Shown here: one piece after another, positions 19,606 to 31,493 of the stretch
Layout of the letters: the number at the start of each line of letters is the position of its first letter
Numbering within the stretch: position 1 is the stretch's first letter
NCBI RefSeq assembly: GCF_031180975.1
Contig: NZ_JAPSLI010000002.1
Location: forward strand, 186,001 to 250,000
Reading direction: 5' to 3'
From: Microbacterium sp.
GTDB taxonomy: Bacteria; Actinomycetota; Actinomycetes; Actinomycetales; Microbacteriaceae
DNA: 64,000 bases
Program-made: the position numbers and the translations under genes
Notes under the pieces: model-generated
What the model saw: only the letters and a program-made list of their open reading frames with translations
Databases searched by the model: none
Told to the model about the DNA's origin: nothing

Positions 19606-20921
19606 GCTCCGTCGCACCTCAGGCGCGCTCCGCCGGTCTGCGGTACGTCTTCCCGGTGCTGGCGGGCAAGCTCGCCCGTTTCGCGACCCGCCTTCGCGGC
19701 GGAGGGTCGGCGTTCCCGGGTTATCTGACGAACAAGCTCGCGCCGTCGCTGCTGCCCACCCTCGCCGATCAGTTCCCGTACGGCGTGGTGTTCGTGCTCG
19801 GCTCCAACGGCAAGACCACGACCACGCACATGGTCAGTGAGGCGCTGCGCGCGCACGGGTTGACCGTGTTCACCAACCCGACCGGTGCCAACCTTCCGCA
19901 GGGTGTCACCAGTGCACTGCTGGCGGACGCCACGCTCACCGGCCGGGTCCGCGCCGACGTCGCGGTCCTGGAGATCGACGAGGGGTACGCGGCCGACCTC
20001 GCCGACAGGCTCTCGCCGTCGGTGATCCTGTCGCTGAACGTGCAGGTGGACCAGCTGTACCGGTTCTATGAGACCGAGCGCGTGGCCGACATGATGCTCG
20101 ACGCGTCCCGCCGCGCCCACGCGCACGTGGTCGTCAACCGCGACGACCCGTACCTGAGCAAGATCGACGAGAGCGCCATGCGCGCCCCGGTGTCGTTCTT
20201 CGGCGTCGCCGAGGAGATCGTCGCGGCGTCCAAGCACGGTCTGGCCAACGCCGCTGACACGCGCAGCGGCAATGCCGGCACGCTGGCTCGTGAGGCGTAC
20301 TCCGAGGTGCGTCGGGTGCAGGCGCGCGACATCGTCGTGCGGGTGGCCGACGCCGACGTGCCGGTGCGCCTGCCCGCGCGGGGGCTGCACTACGCAGCCG
20401 ACGCGGCCGCCGCCCTGGCTGTCGCCTCCCGCGTCCTCGGCGACCGGTTCTCGACCGAGGCCGCGTCGACCGGCTTCTCGCGTATGGCGCCCGCGTACGG
20501 GCGCGGCGAGGTGATCCCGCTGCGGCGCGATCCCGCGGGCGAGAAGGTCGAGTTCGTGATGTTCAAGAACGCGCCGAGCCTGCAGATGAACCTCGATGCG
20601 CTGGACGAGACGCCGGAGCGTGTGCTGATGGCGATCGATGAGGGCACGCCGGACGTGTCCTGGCTGTACGACGTGGACTTCGACGCGCTGCACGCGGTCG
20701 ATGTGGTCACCGGCGAGAAGGCGTACCAGCTGGCGTTGGCGCTCGAGCACGCCGGCGTGCGCATCGGCGCCGTCGAACCCGACATGGAGAAGGCCGTCGC
20801 GTTGATGCGGGAGTTCCCGCAGACGGCGGCGGGGCGGCAGACCTGGTTCGTGAACTACGAACTCATGATGATCGGCCGCAGGCTTCTCGGCCATGGCGAC
20901 CAGGAGGTGGCGCGCCGATGA
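19602..20921 (+). CDS. MurT-like Mur ligase (lipid II isoglutaminyl synthase subunit homologue), divergent and Cys-free
   Basis: [19 protein letters not shown]-loop, [23 protein letters not shown] (DUF1727-like); no Cys residues; ATGA overlap with sigA. Confidence 0.88.
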   Translation: MSSVAPQARSAGLRYVFPVLAGKLARFATRLRGGGSAFPGYLTNKLAPSLLPTLADQFPYGVVFVLGSNGKTTTTHMVSEALRAHGLTVFTNPTGANLPQGVTSALLADATLTGRVRADVAVLEIDEGYAADLADRLSPSVILSLNVQVDQLYRFYETERVADMMLDASRRAHAHVVVNRDDPYLSKIDESAMRAPVSFFGVAEEIVAASKHGLANAADTRSGNAGTLAREAYSEVRRVQARDIVVRVADADVPVRLPARGLHYAADAAAALAVASRVLGDRFSTEAASTGFSRMAPAYGRGEVIPLRRDPAGEKVEFVMFKNAPSLQMNLDALDETPERVLMAIDEGTPDVSWLYDVDFDALHAVDVVTGEKAYQLALALEHAGVRIGAVEPDMEKAVALMREFPQTAAGRQTWFVNYELMMIGRRLLGHGDQEVARR

Positions 20922-21682
20922 CGGCATCCGTGCGCATCGCGCAGCTGTACCCCGTCGAGCTCGGCATCACCGGCGACCGCGGCAACGTCCGCGCCCTCCA
21001 GGTGCGGCTGGAGCGCGCCGGCGTCGCCGTCGACATCGTCCGAGTGGCGCCGGGGGACGCCTTCCCGGAGGCGCCGGACGTCGTCATCGTCGGCAACGGG
21101 CCGCTGTCCGCCATGCGGACGGTGCGCGACGACCTGGAACGCCACGCCGACGGCATCCGATCTTTCGTCGCGGACGGCGGTGCGCTGCTCGCCGTCGGCG
21201 GCGGTGCCGAGCTGCTCAGCCGGGGCGTGGCCGCCCTGGACGGCGAGTATCTCGACGGGCTGGGGGTCTTCCCGGCCGACGTCGTGCGCACCCGTGAGCG
21301 CAAGGTGGGGTACATCGTCGCCCAGTCGCCGCTGGGACGCGTGATCGGGTTCGAGGACCATGCGAGCGAGTGGACCGTCGACGACGCGGCTTCGGCGTTC
21401 GGGCGTGTGGTCTCCGGGCGCGGCAGTTTTGCGCTGCCGTCCGGCGCCGGCCGCGGTGAACTGGTCCGCGCGGGCAACGCTTTCGCATCGAACGTGCAGG
21501 GGCCGCTGCTGCCGCTCAACCCCGAGCTGACCGTCGGGATCCTGCAGACCGTCGCCGCGCGGCGTGGTGCATCCTGGCAGCTCGGGGCCGGTGTGGAGGC
21601 CCTGGACGGCTACGCCGCAGGCGCGCGCGCGAAGATCGAGCAGCTCGTGCACGACAAGGTCTTCAACACCATCCAGCTCTGA
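20918..21682 (+). CDS. GatD-like class I glutamine amidotransferase homologue lacking catalytic residues
   Basis: AQLYPVELGITGDRGNVRAL, VIGFEDHASEW, QGPLLPLNP; LLAVGGGAELL replaces the ICGGYQLLG nucleophile motif; 4-bp overlap with MurT-like gene. Confidence 0.88.
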   Translation: MTASVRIAQLYPVELGITGDRGNVRALQVRLERAGVAVDIVRVAPGDAFPEAPDVVIVGNGPLSAMRTVRDDLERHADGIRSFVADGGALLAVGGGAELLSRGVAALDGEYLDGLGVFPADVVRTRERKVGYIVAQSPLGRVIGFEDHASEWTVDDAASAFGRVVSGRGSFALPSGAGRGELVRAGNAFASNVQGPLLPLNPELTVGILQTVAARRGASWQLGAGVEALDGYAAGARAKIEQLVHDKVFNTIQL

Positions 21683-21697
21683 GCCCCGGGGGACCAG

Positions 21698-22414
21698 ATG
21701 GAGCACTGCAGTGCGCTGCCGACCGCGGTCCTGTCGCGGTCCGCGCTGACGGCCCGCGCGGCCCGGCTGGTGGAGGGTCGTGTGGTCGACCTGCGCCACG
21801 ACGCCTACGGTCACGGGCTGGACGGGGTGGCGCAGTTGGTGGCGGATGCCGGGGCCGCGGCGATCCTGGTGGACGACGACGCCGCCTCCGAGCGCGTCCG
21901 GGCGGCCGGCGTCCGCGCTCTCACCGATCCGGACCGCGCGCGCGTCACGGCAGAAGTCGACCCGGGCGCCCTGTTCGGCATCCCGGGCGCGGGGGACACG
22001 GTCCCCGCACGTGACGCGCCGCCGGTGATGCGCCTCGAGGGCCAGGTGCTGTCCACGAAGCCGCTCCACGCCGGCGAGGCGGTCTCGTACGGGTACACGC
22101 ACCGGGCGCCGCACGACACGCGTGTCGCGCTGGTCACCGGCGGCTATGCGCAGGGCATCGTGCGCGCCCTCGGCAACCGTGTGCGCGTCGAGGTGGCGGG
22201 AGCGATGCGCCCGGTGGTCGGACGGATCGCGATGGACGTGTGCGTGGTCGATCTCGAAGGTCACGACGTCGAGGCCGGCGCGCCGGTGGTCTATTTCGGC
22301 GGGGACGGCCCGGCGTGCGACGCTCTCGCGTCGTGGGAGGCGGCGACCGGGATGTCCGCGCTGGAGCTCGTCGTCGTGGTCGGCCGGCATGTGCGACGGG
22401 AGTGGGTGGCATGA
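21698..22414 (+). CDS. Truncated alanine-racemase-like protein (C-terminal domain with catalytic Tyr; PLP Lys replaced by Arg)
   Basis: VVDLRHDAYGHG (Lys to Arg) then VSYGYTHRAPHDTRVALVTGGYAQG and VVGRIAMDVCVVDL. Confidence 0.85.
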   Translation: MEHCSALPTAVLSRSALTARAARLVEGRVVDLRHDAYGHGLDGVAQLVADAGAAAILVDDDAASERVRAAGVRALTDPDRARVTAEVDPGALFGIPGAGDTVPARDAPPVMRLEGQVLSTKPLHAGEAVSYGYTHRAPHDTRVALVTGGYAQGIVRALGNRVRVEVAGAMRPVVGRIAMDVCVVDLEGHDVEAGAPVVYFGGDGPACDALASWEAATGMSALELVVVVGRHVRREWVA

Positions 22415-23445
22415 GCGCACCGGTGCTGGAGATCTCGCGGTCGGCGTTCCGTAGCAACGTACAGGCCGTGCGGGAGCGGATCGCCCCGTCCGACCTGATG
22501 CTGGTGATGAAGGACGACGCGTATGGTCACGGCGTCGACTGGGCGGTGCCCATCGCCGTCGAGTGCGGTGTGGAGTGGTTCGGTGCCTACGACGTCGACA
22601 CGGCGCTGCGCATCCGCGCGCTCAGCGACGGCCGGATCTTCGCCTGGGCGACCTCCACCCCGCAGGAGGCCGAGCGTGCGGTGTCCGCCGGCATCGACCT
22701 CGGCGTCGGCTCGGCCGGCTATCTGCGCGGTGTCATCGCCGCCGCCGAGCGGCTGGGCGTGCGCGCCGACGTGCACCTCAAGATCGACACCGGCCTGCAC
22801 CGCAACGGCTTTCGCCCGGAGGAGTGGGACCAGGCCGTGGCGATCGCCCGCGAGGCGGAGATCCGCGGCATCGTGCACGTCGCCGGCGTGTGGAGTCATC
22901 TCGCGGAAGCCAGTGACGAGGAGGACGACCAGTCGCGCGTCGCGTTCCTGTCGGCGGTGGCACGTCTGCAGGATGCCGGGGGATCACCCGATGTGCTGCA
23001 CCTGACCGCGTCGGCGGCGTCCTGGTGGCGCCCCGAACTGCGCGGCTCGCTGTGCCGCATCGGAGCGTTCTGCTACGGCATCCGCTCCGCCGACGGGCCG
23101 CACCTGGACGGCGTGCGGCCGATCGCCCGGCTGGTGGCGCGGGTGACCCGCATCACGGACCAGGGGGTCGAGGTCGGCGTGGGCGCCTACCACGGACTGC
23201 CTTCGACGTTGCGCGGAGTCGGCGTCGGGACGCCGCGGGGAGTTCGGCGAATCGTGCGGGTCGACGCCGACACGACAGTGGTGGAGTCGTGGCCGGGCGC
23301 CGCGGCGGGAGACGAGGTCGTCGTGTTCGGCGCGGGTGAGCAGGGGGAAGCGGATGCCACCCGCCTCGCCGAGCACATCGACACGGTCGGCGAGGAGATC
23401 CTCACCCGCCTCACGCCGGCAGTCCGCCGGGTGCTGCGCGACTGA
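22411..23445 (+). CDS. Alanine-racemase-like protein with intact PLP barrel and degenerate C-terminal domain
   Basis: LMLVMKDDAYGHGVDW, VHLKIDTGLHRNGF, LCRIGAFCYGI; no VSYG Tyr or MD motif; ATGA overlap with the preceding gene. Confidence 0.88.
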   Translation: MSAPVLEISRSAFRSNVQAVRERIAPSDLMLVMKDDAYGHGVDWAVPIAVECGVEWFGAYDVDTALRIRALSDGRIFAWATSTPQEAERAVSAGIDLGVGSAGYLRGVIAAAERLGVRADVHLKIDTGLHRNGFRPEEWDQAVAIAREAEIRGIVHVAGVWSHLAEASDEEDDQSRVAFLSAVARLQDAGGSPDVLHLTASAASWWRPELRGSLCRIGAFCYGIRSADGPHLDGVRPIARLVARVTRITDQGVEVGVGAYHGLPSTLRGVGVGTPRGVRRIVRVDADTTVVESWPGAAAGDEVVVFGAGEQGEADATRLAEHIDTVGEEILTRLTPAVRRVLRD

Positions 23446-23469
23446 CGCCGATGGGCGGAACCGGACGGG

Positions 23470-23682
23470 TCAGTCGGTCTCGATGAGACGCGCGGTCTCG
23501 TCGTGCCAGCTGGTGGCCACCGCGCGGAGCTTCTCCTCGTACTTGCGTCCGTGGTGGGCGCAGAACAGCAGCTCGGATCCGTTGACCTTCGCGGCGATGT
23601 AGGCCTGCGCTCCGCAGGAGTCGCAGCGGTCGACAGCGGTGAGGCGGTACTCGACGGTCTCTCGCTCAGTCGTAGCGTTCAT
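23470..23682 (-). CDS. DUF7455-like small zinc-ribbon protein
   Basis: YRLTAVDRCDSCGAQAYIAAKVNGSELLFCAHHGRKY. Confidence 0.8.
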   Translation of the reverse strand: MNATTERETVEYRLTAVDRCDSCGAQAYIAAKVNGSELLFCAHHGRKYEEKLRAVATSWHDETARLIETD

Positions 23683-23855
23683 CTCGGTGCCTCCTCGGGT
23701 ATCGGTCGAGCGTCCTCAATACAACCACGTGACACCTGGGTGCATGCCCGGATCACGGCGTGTTTCGCTGTGCGCGTACGCGGTGCGCTCGGGGTTGCCG
23801 ACCGTGGGGAGTGTCTGACCGCCGGAGCCCCCGGTGAGGAATAGAATCGTGAATC

Positions 23856-25985
<2,130 letters not shown>

Positions 25986-26037
25986 CGCCACGCGGTCGCG
26001 TGCGCCCGCCGCCGTGCCCTCCCCGTCACGTGTGCGC

Positions 26038-26146
26038 TGCACTTTCCGGCATCCGCGCCATCGATCGATGCAGCGGATGCCAGAAACTGCTGCGCACCTG
26101 GTGCGAACGCCGGACGGATGCCAGAAACTGGCGCTCACCCGGTGCG
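26038..26146. repeat. Short intergenic repeat cluster between convergent parE and parC
   Basis: Two 32-bp direct copies (26074-26105, 26115-26146; 28/32 identical, 41-bp period) of CGGATGCCAGAAACTG..., plus a diverged inverted copy near 26038-26056. Confidence 0.6.
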
Positions 26147-26159
26147 AGCAGCGGGCGGA

Positions 26160-28598
26160 TCAGCCGATCGCGGTGCCCACGGAACCGACGACCGCGTCCA
26201 GCGGCGTGCCGGACGCGTCGCGGCGCGCGCCTCCGGCGGGGAGGGTCCTGGCAGCGCCGTCGGGCCCGACAGCACGCGGCTCCACACCGACCCACGCCAG
26301 CGCGAGACGATCCTCGCCCTTCAGCAGCGCCTGCGCCCGGACGCCGCCGGTGGCGCGCCCCTTCGCCGGGAACTCCGCGAACTCGCTGACCTTGGCACGT
26401 CCGGCATCCGTTCCGGGGATCGCACCGCTGGCGCCGGAAACCGTCACGACGACCGCGGGGGAGTCCGGCGTCACGACGCCGAAGAAAATCGCCTCGGCAC
26501 CGGCGGCGAGCTTGATGCCGGCCATCCCGCCGGCAGGGGCGCCCTGCGGGCGCACGTTCGCAGCCGAGAAGTGCAGCAGCTGCGTGTCACTGGAGACGAA
26601 GACCAGCTCCGCGTCGTCGGGCGCGGGGGCGGCGCCGATCACGACGTCCTTCGGCTTCAGACCGATGATCTCCACCTCGGGGCGCGCCGGCAGCGTGGCG
26701 GGGACGACGCGCTTGACCACGCCGTCCCTGGTTCCCAGCGCGACGGGGGTCTCGTCCTCGAACCGGATCAGGCCCACGACACGCTCCGAGCGGTCGGTGA
26801 TGCCGAGGTAGTCGGCGATGCGCACGCCGGCACCGAGTTGGACGGATGCCGCCGGCACGGCGGGCACATCAACCGGAGTGAAGCGCAGCACACGCCCGCG
26901 GCTGGTCACCGCCCCGATCTCGCTGCGGGTCGTGGTGGTGACGGATGCCAGGATCGCGTCGTGCTTGCTGCGCCGCGCCGGCACCGTGATGGACGCGCCG
27001 GGCTCCGGGTCCACGCGCACCGCGCGGCCGGTCGTGGACAGCAGCAGGACGGTGGGAGCATCGGCGATCTGAAGCTCCGCGGCGGACTTCGCCGAGCGGG
27101 CCTTCGGCGGCGCCGCGTTCAGCAGGATGGTGCGCCGCGGGGTGCCGAACGTCTCGGCGACGGCATCCAGCTCGCGGGACACCTGCGCGCGCACCAGGGC
27201 CGGGTCGGCGAGCAGCTTCTCGAGCTCGGCGATCTCGGAGAGCAGCTTGTCGCGCTCGGCCTCCAGTTCGATGCGGGAGAACTTGGTCAAGCGACGCAGG
27301 CGCAGCTCGAGGATGTACTCGGCCTGCACCTCGTCGAGGTCGAACACCGTCTGCAGGCGGGCCCGCGCGGCGTCGGAGTCGTCGGAGGTGCGGATGACCT
27401 GGATGACCTCGTCGATGTCGAGGATCGCGATGAGCAGACCCCGCACCAGGTGCAGCCGTTCGTTCCGCCGGTCGAGGCGGTACCTGCTGCGGCGCGTGAC
27501 CACCTCGACACGGTGCTGCAGGTACACGCTGAGCAGCTCGCGCAGCCCGAGGGTGCGCGGCTGACCGTCGACGAGGGCGACGTTGTTGATCGAGAACGAG
27601 TCCTCGAGCGGGGTGAACCGGAACAGCTGCTCCAGCACGGCGGCCGGGTCGAAGCCGGTCTTCACCGTGATGACCAGGCGCAGCCCATTGTGCCGGTCGG
27701 TCAGGTCCTGCACATCGCTGATGCCCTGCAGCTTCTTCGCGGTGACGGCGTCCTTGAGCTTCTCGATCACGCGCTCCGGACCCACCTGATAGGGCAGCTC
27801 GGTGACGACGATGCCGGTCTTGCGCGGACCGAGCGACTCGATCGAGGTCTTCGCGCGCAGCTTGAACGCGCCGCGACCGGTGAGGTAGGCGTCCTTCACG
27901 CCGTCCAGACCCATCAGGATGCCGCCGGAGGGGAAGTCCGGCCCGGGCACGAACTCCATCAGGTCCTCGGTGGTGGCGTCCGGGTTCTCGAGCAGGTGGT
28001 TCGCGGCGGCGACCACCTCGATGAGGTTGTGCGGCGCCATGTTCGTCGCCATGCCGACCGCGATGCCGCTCGCACCGTTCACCAGCAGGTTCGGGAACGC
28101 CGACGGCAGCACCGCCGGCTGCTGGAACTGGCCGTCATAGTTCGGGACGAAGTCGACGACGTCCTCGTCGAGGCTCTCGGTCATCGCGAGAGCGGATGCC
28201 GCCAGGCGCGCCTCGGTGTACCGGGACGCGGCGGGGCCGTCGTCCAGTGAGCCGAAGTTGCCGTGCCCGTCGACCAGCGGCACGCGCAGCGCGAAGTCCT
28301 GGGCGAGGCGGACGAGCGCGTCGTAGATGGCGGAGTCGCCGTGCGGGTGCAGCTTTCCCATCACCTCGCCGACCACGCGCGCGCTCTTCACATGCCCGCG
28401 GTCGGGCCGAAGGCCCATCTCCGCCATCTGGTACAGGATGCGTCGCTGCACCGGCTTGAGCCCGTCGCGCGCGTCGGGCAGCGCCCGCGAGTAGATCACC
28501 GAGTACGCGTACTCGAGGAACGACCCCTGCATCTCCTGGGACAGATCGATGTCCTGGATGCGCTCCTGGACGGACTCGGGCGACTCGCTGCGCGGCAT
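26160..28598 (-). CDS. parC: Type IIA DNA topoisomerase subunit A (topoisomerase IV subunit A-like)
   Basis: [29 protein letters not shown], catalytic Tyr in ASRYTEARL. Confidence 0.94.
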   Translation of the reverse strand: MPRSESPESVQERIQDIDLSQEMQGSFLEYAYSVIYSRALPDARDGLKPVQRRILYQMAEMGLRPDRGHVKSARVVGEVMGKLHPHGDSAIYDALVRLAQDFALRVPLVDGHGNFGSLDDGPAASRYTEARLAASALAMTESLDEDVVDFVPNYDGQFQQPAVLPSAFPNLLVNGASGIAVGMATNMAPHNLIEVVAAANHLLENPDATTEDLMEFVPGPDFPSGGILMGLDGVKDAYLTGRGAFKLRAKTSIESLGPRKTGIVVTELPYQVGPERVIEKLKDAVTAKKLQGISDVQDLTDRHNGLRLVITVKTGFDPAAVLEQLFRFTPLEDSFSINNVALVDGQPRTLGLRELLSVYLQHRVEVVTRRSRYRLDRRNERLHLVRGLLIAILDIDEVIQVIRTSDDSDAARARLQTVFDLDEVQAEYILELRLRRLTKFSRIELEAERDKLLSEIAELEKLLADPALVRAQVSRELDAVAETFGTPRRTILLNAAPPKARSAKSAAELQIADAPTVLLLSTTGRAVRVDPEPGASITVPARRSKHDAILASVTTTTRSEIGAVTSRGRVLRFTPVDVPAVPAASVQLGAGVRIADYLGITDRSERVVGLIRFEDETPVALGTRDGVVKRVVPATLPARPEVEIIGLKPKDVVIGAAPAPDDAELVFVSSDTQLLHFSAANVRPQGAPAGGMAGIKLAAGAEAIFFGVVTPDSPAVVVTVSGASGAIPGTDAGRAKVSEFAEFPAKGRATGGVRAQALLKGEDRLALAWVGVEPRAVGPDGAARTLPAGGARRDASGTPLDAVVGSVGTAIG

Positions 28599-28681
28599 GG
28601 ACTTCCTGCTGGACGATCGGTGCGGACTCGCGTCGCGGCTCAGGAGCGACGCGTCGGGACCCCTGTGACAGACTGGCCCGG

Positions 28682-29809
28682 ATGTCTCTCATGCTACCGT
28701 CCAGCCCCGACGCGACCCGGAGCATCGCCGGGGTGGCGCCGCAGCTGATGGCCGCGGTCCGCGACGGATCCGACTGGTTCGGCCGCGCGCGCTCGGCCGT
28801 GCTCGTCGTCGTCGACGGGCTCGGGGCGATCTCGCTGCGGGCGCACGCCGGCCACGCGCGCACGCTGGCCTCCGCCATGGCCAAGAAGGACGTCGTGGGG
28901 TCGGTGTTCCCGACCACGACGGCCGCCGCGCTCACCAGCATCCTCACCGCCGTGCAGCCGGGCACGCACGGCCTGGTCGGCTACCGAGTGCGCGACCCCG
29001 AGAGCGACGCGCTGGTCAACCAGCTGAGCGACTGGGAGCGCGCCGGCATCGACCCGCTCGCCTGGCAGCCGTCGCCGACCATCTTCGAGCAGGCCACTGC
29101 GGCCGGCCACCCGGCGTTCGCCGTGGGACTGCCCGCCTACGCCACCAGCGGGTTCACACGCGCGACGCTGCGCGGCGCGGATTACCGCTCGGCGAAGACG
29201 GCAGCCGACCGCGTGGAGCTGGCCTGGCAGCTCGCGGACGAGTACGACGGCGCGCTGGTGTACTGCTATATCCCCGAAGCGGACAAGGCGGGCCACAAGC
29301 GCGGCATCGACTCCGGCGAGTGGGTGCATGCGCTGGAGGACATCGACGCCGCGCTGTCGCGGCGCGCGCCCTCCGGTGTCGGCGTCGCGGTGACCGCCGA
29401 CCACGGCATGATCGACGTTCCCGCCCACCGGCAGCTGGTGCTGGAGGCCGCCGACGGCTGGCACGACGGGGTGCGGCACATCGGGGGGGAGCCCCGGATG
29501 CTGCACGTCTACCTGCACGAGGACGCCGCACTGCCCGCTGTGCTCGCCCGATGGCGGGACGGGCTGAGCGAGTTCGCCGATGTGGTCAGCCGCACCGAAG
29601 CGATCGACGGCGGTCTTTTCGGGCACGGGGTGACGGATGCCGCGCGGCAGCGCATCGGCGACCTGGTCGTTATCGCGCGGGGCAATACCGCGCTGTACGA
29701 CGCGGAAGCACCCGATCAGCGCGGCAGGGGCATGGTCGGGCAGCACGGCGGGCTGACACCGGAGGAGTGGCGGGTGCCGCTCATCGGCCTCGGCGCGTTC
29801 GCCCGCTGA
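28682..29809 (+). CDS. Alkaline phosphatase family / nucleotide pyrophosphatase-phosphodiesterase
   Basis: [52 protein letters not shown]. Confidence 0.88.
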   Translation: MSLMLPSSPDATRSIAGVAPQLMAAVRDGSDWFGRARSAVLVVVDGLGAISLRAHAGHARTLASAMAKKDVVGSVFPTTTAAALTSILTAVQPGTHGLVGYRVRDPESDALVNQLSDWERAGIDPLAWQPSPTIFEQATAAGHPAFAVGLPAYATSGFTRATLRGADYRSAKTAADRVELAWQLADEYDGALVYCYIPEADKAGHKRGIDSGEWVHALEDIDAALSRRAPSGVGVAVTADHGMIDVPAHRQLVLEAADGWHDGVRHIGGEPRMLHVYLHEDAALPAVLARWRDGLSEFADVVSRTEAIDGGLFGHGVTDAARQRIGDLVVIARGNTALYDAEAPDQRGRGMVGQHGGLTPEEWRVPLIGLGAFAR

Positions 29810-29861
29810 CGACCGTTCACGATCTCACCGAACGCGGCTCAGCCCGTCACCGGGCCTGCGG

Positions 29862-30911
29862 CTACTCGTCGGTGCGGGCACCGAACACGATCTCGTCCCA
29901 GGACGGCATCGAGTTTCGGCGCCGACGACGGTTGCTCGCGCTGTCGTTCGACTCCGGGCGCGACTCGCGGCCAGGTTCCCGTTCGGGCGTGCTGTCCCGT
30001 GACGGCTCCGCCTCGTCGTCACCGAACAGGGCGATCGGCTTCGGCTCCGAGCGGTGCTCGTCATCCTCGAACAGGGGAGCGGACTCGCGCTGACCGCGCC
30101 GTCGCCGCAGCGCCTCGAGCAGATCGGCGGTCTCGGCGCTGGTGTGCGACTCCTCGGGCGCGCGCCGGGCTGCGGCATCCTGCACCGCGGCGCTGGCACG
30201 CTCGGGAGCGAGGGGCGGCCCGTCGTCGGAGGCGTCTGGTTGGGGCAGCACGCGCGGGCCGAACGCCCCCGAATCGAACCGGCTGTCGTCCTTGTACGGC
30301 GACACCTTCTCACCGTCGACCGCGCGCAGGCGCGGGATCAGGCCCTCGGGCAGCGAGCCCTGGCGCGACAGCTGCGTGGCGTCCGCGTTCAACGGGGCGA
30401 GGGTGCTCCGACGCGGGTCGAAGCTCCAGCGCGCGTCGTGTGCGACGTCGTTGGCGGTGAATTCGAGCTTCACCGTCCAGCCGGATTCGTCCTTCCAACT
30501 CGCCCAGCGCTCGTCGGACGCCTCCACCTCGGCGAGCTTTGCCCGGATGGCGGTGCCGAAGGTGGGCTGCGCGTCCGGTTCCACGTCGCTGCCGATCAGC
30601 ACGGGCACGGCGAGCGCCTGGTCGATGATGTGCTCGCGTTCGGCGAGCACCGGTCCTTCGAAGCGGGCCACGTCGGACTCGCTGACGCCCAGCAGCTCCG
30701 CGACCTCCTTGGCCGACAGACCGGCACGGATGTGCGCCTGGATGTCGCGGGGACTGGCGGCGAGCTTGGTGGCGGCCGGCTCCGCATCGCGGGTCGCCCG
30801 CCGGATCTCACGGTGCAGCACGTCGTCGATGGGCAGCGCGAAGCGCTGCCCGGACTCCGTGGCGAGGACGAGGACTCCCGATTCAGTGCCGACGATGGTG
30901 ACGTTTTCCAT
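29862..30911 (-). CDS. sepH: Septation protein SepH
   Basis: ENVTIVGTESGVLVLATESGQRFALPIDD ... SPRDIQAHIRAGLSAKEVAELLGVS...RFEGPVLAEREHI (DUF3071). Confidence 0.93.
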   Translation of the reverse strand: MENVTIVGTESGVLVLATESGQRFALPIDDVLHREIRRATRDAEPAATKLAASPRDIQAHIRAGLSAKEVAELLGVSESDVARFEGPVLAEREHIIDQALAVPVLIGSDVEPDAQPTFGTAIRAKLAEVEASDERWASWKDESGWTVKLEFTANDVAHDARWSFDPRRSTLAPLNADATQLSRQGSLPEGLIPRLRAVDGEKVSPYKDDSRFDSGAFGPRVLPQPDASDDGPPLAPERASAAVQDAAARRAPEESHTSAETADLLEALRRRRGQRESAPLFEDDEHRSEPKPIALFGDDEAEPSRDSTPEREPGRESRPESNDSASNRRRRRNSMPSWDEIVFGARTDE

Positions 30912-31116
30912 GCGAATGCCCCTCTGATGGGTGTGCGTTCATGGTGCCACGCCACATCGAGCAGGACCGGGAATACTGCGGGCGCGCCGCGAGTTTCCCC
31001 TGGGGCACCGGGACGCATTTGCTAAAAGCTTCGCACTCGTGCAAACTATGGCCGCCGCTCCCCCGAAACGGCGTTCCCCTGAAACCACTCGCACCACGGA
31101 AGTGGAGACCTAACGC

Positions 31117-31410
31117 ATGGCCACCGACTACGACGCCCCACGTAAGAGCGAAGACGACACCGAGTCGATCGATGCCCTGAAGGAGCGTGTGCCGGACACT
31201 CGATCCAGCTCCGGCGATGTCGAGGACGCCGACAACCCCACCGGCTTCGAGCTGCCCGGCGCGGACCTCTCCGACGTCGAACTCGACGTCGTGGTGCTGC
31301 CCGCCCAGCAGGACGAGTTCACCTGCATGAACTGCTTCCTGGTGAAGCACCGCTCGCAGCTCGATCACGAGGGCGCCGACGGCCCGATCTGCAAGGAGTG
31401 CGCCGCCTGA
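31117..31410 (+). CDS. DUF4193 family protein
   Basis: MATDYDAPR...FTCMNCFLVKHRSQL...ICKECA. Confidence 0.92.
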   Translation: MATDYDAPRKSEDDTESIDALKERVPDTRSSSGDVEDADNPTGFELPGADLSDVELDVVVLPAQQDEFTCMNCFLVKHRSQLDHEGADGPICKECAA

Positions 31411-31443
31411 CGAACGCTCCCGTCCGCGCCCCCGGTCTCACGG

Positions 31444-31483
31444 CCAGGGGCGCGTTCTGCTGTCCAGGGGCGCGTTCTGCTGT
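31444..31483 (+). repeat. 20-bp tandem duplication in convergent intergenic region
   Basis: CCAGGGGCGCGTTCTGCTGT x2, followed by partial third copy CAGGGGCG. Confidence 0.85.
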
Positions 31484-31493
31484 CAGGGGCGGT

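Noticed and set aside
19602-21682. Ordinary MurT/GatD lipid II amidation pair
   Set aside because: The GatD homologue lacks both the nucleophilic Cys and the catalytic His, so standard annotation would mislead; reported as divergent instead.
21698-22414. Simple pseudogene of alanine racemase
   Set aside because: The ORF is intact, coupled to its neighbour, and retains exactly the Tyr and MD motifs the neighbour has lost, which is not expected for random decay. Decay cannot be excluded without comparative data.
26118-28250. 710-aa plus-strand ORF opposite parC
   Set aside because: Antisense shadow of the topoisomerase gene with low-complexity composition.
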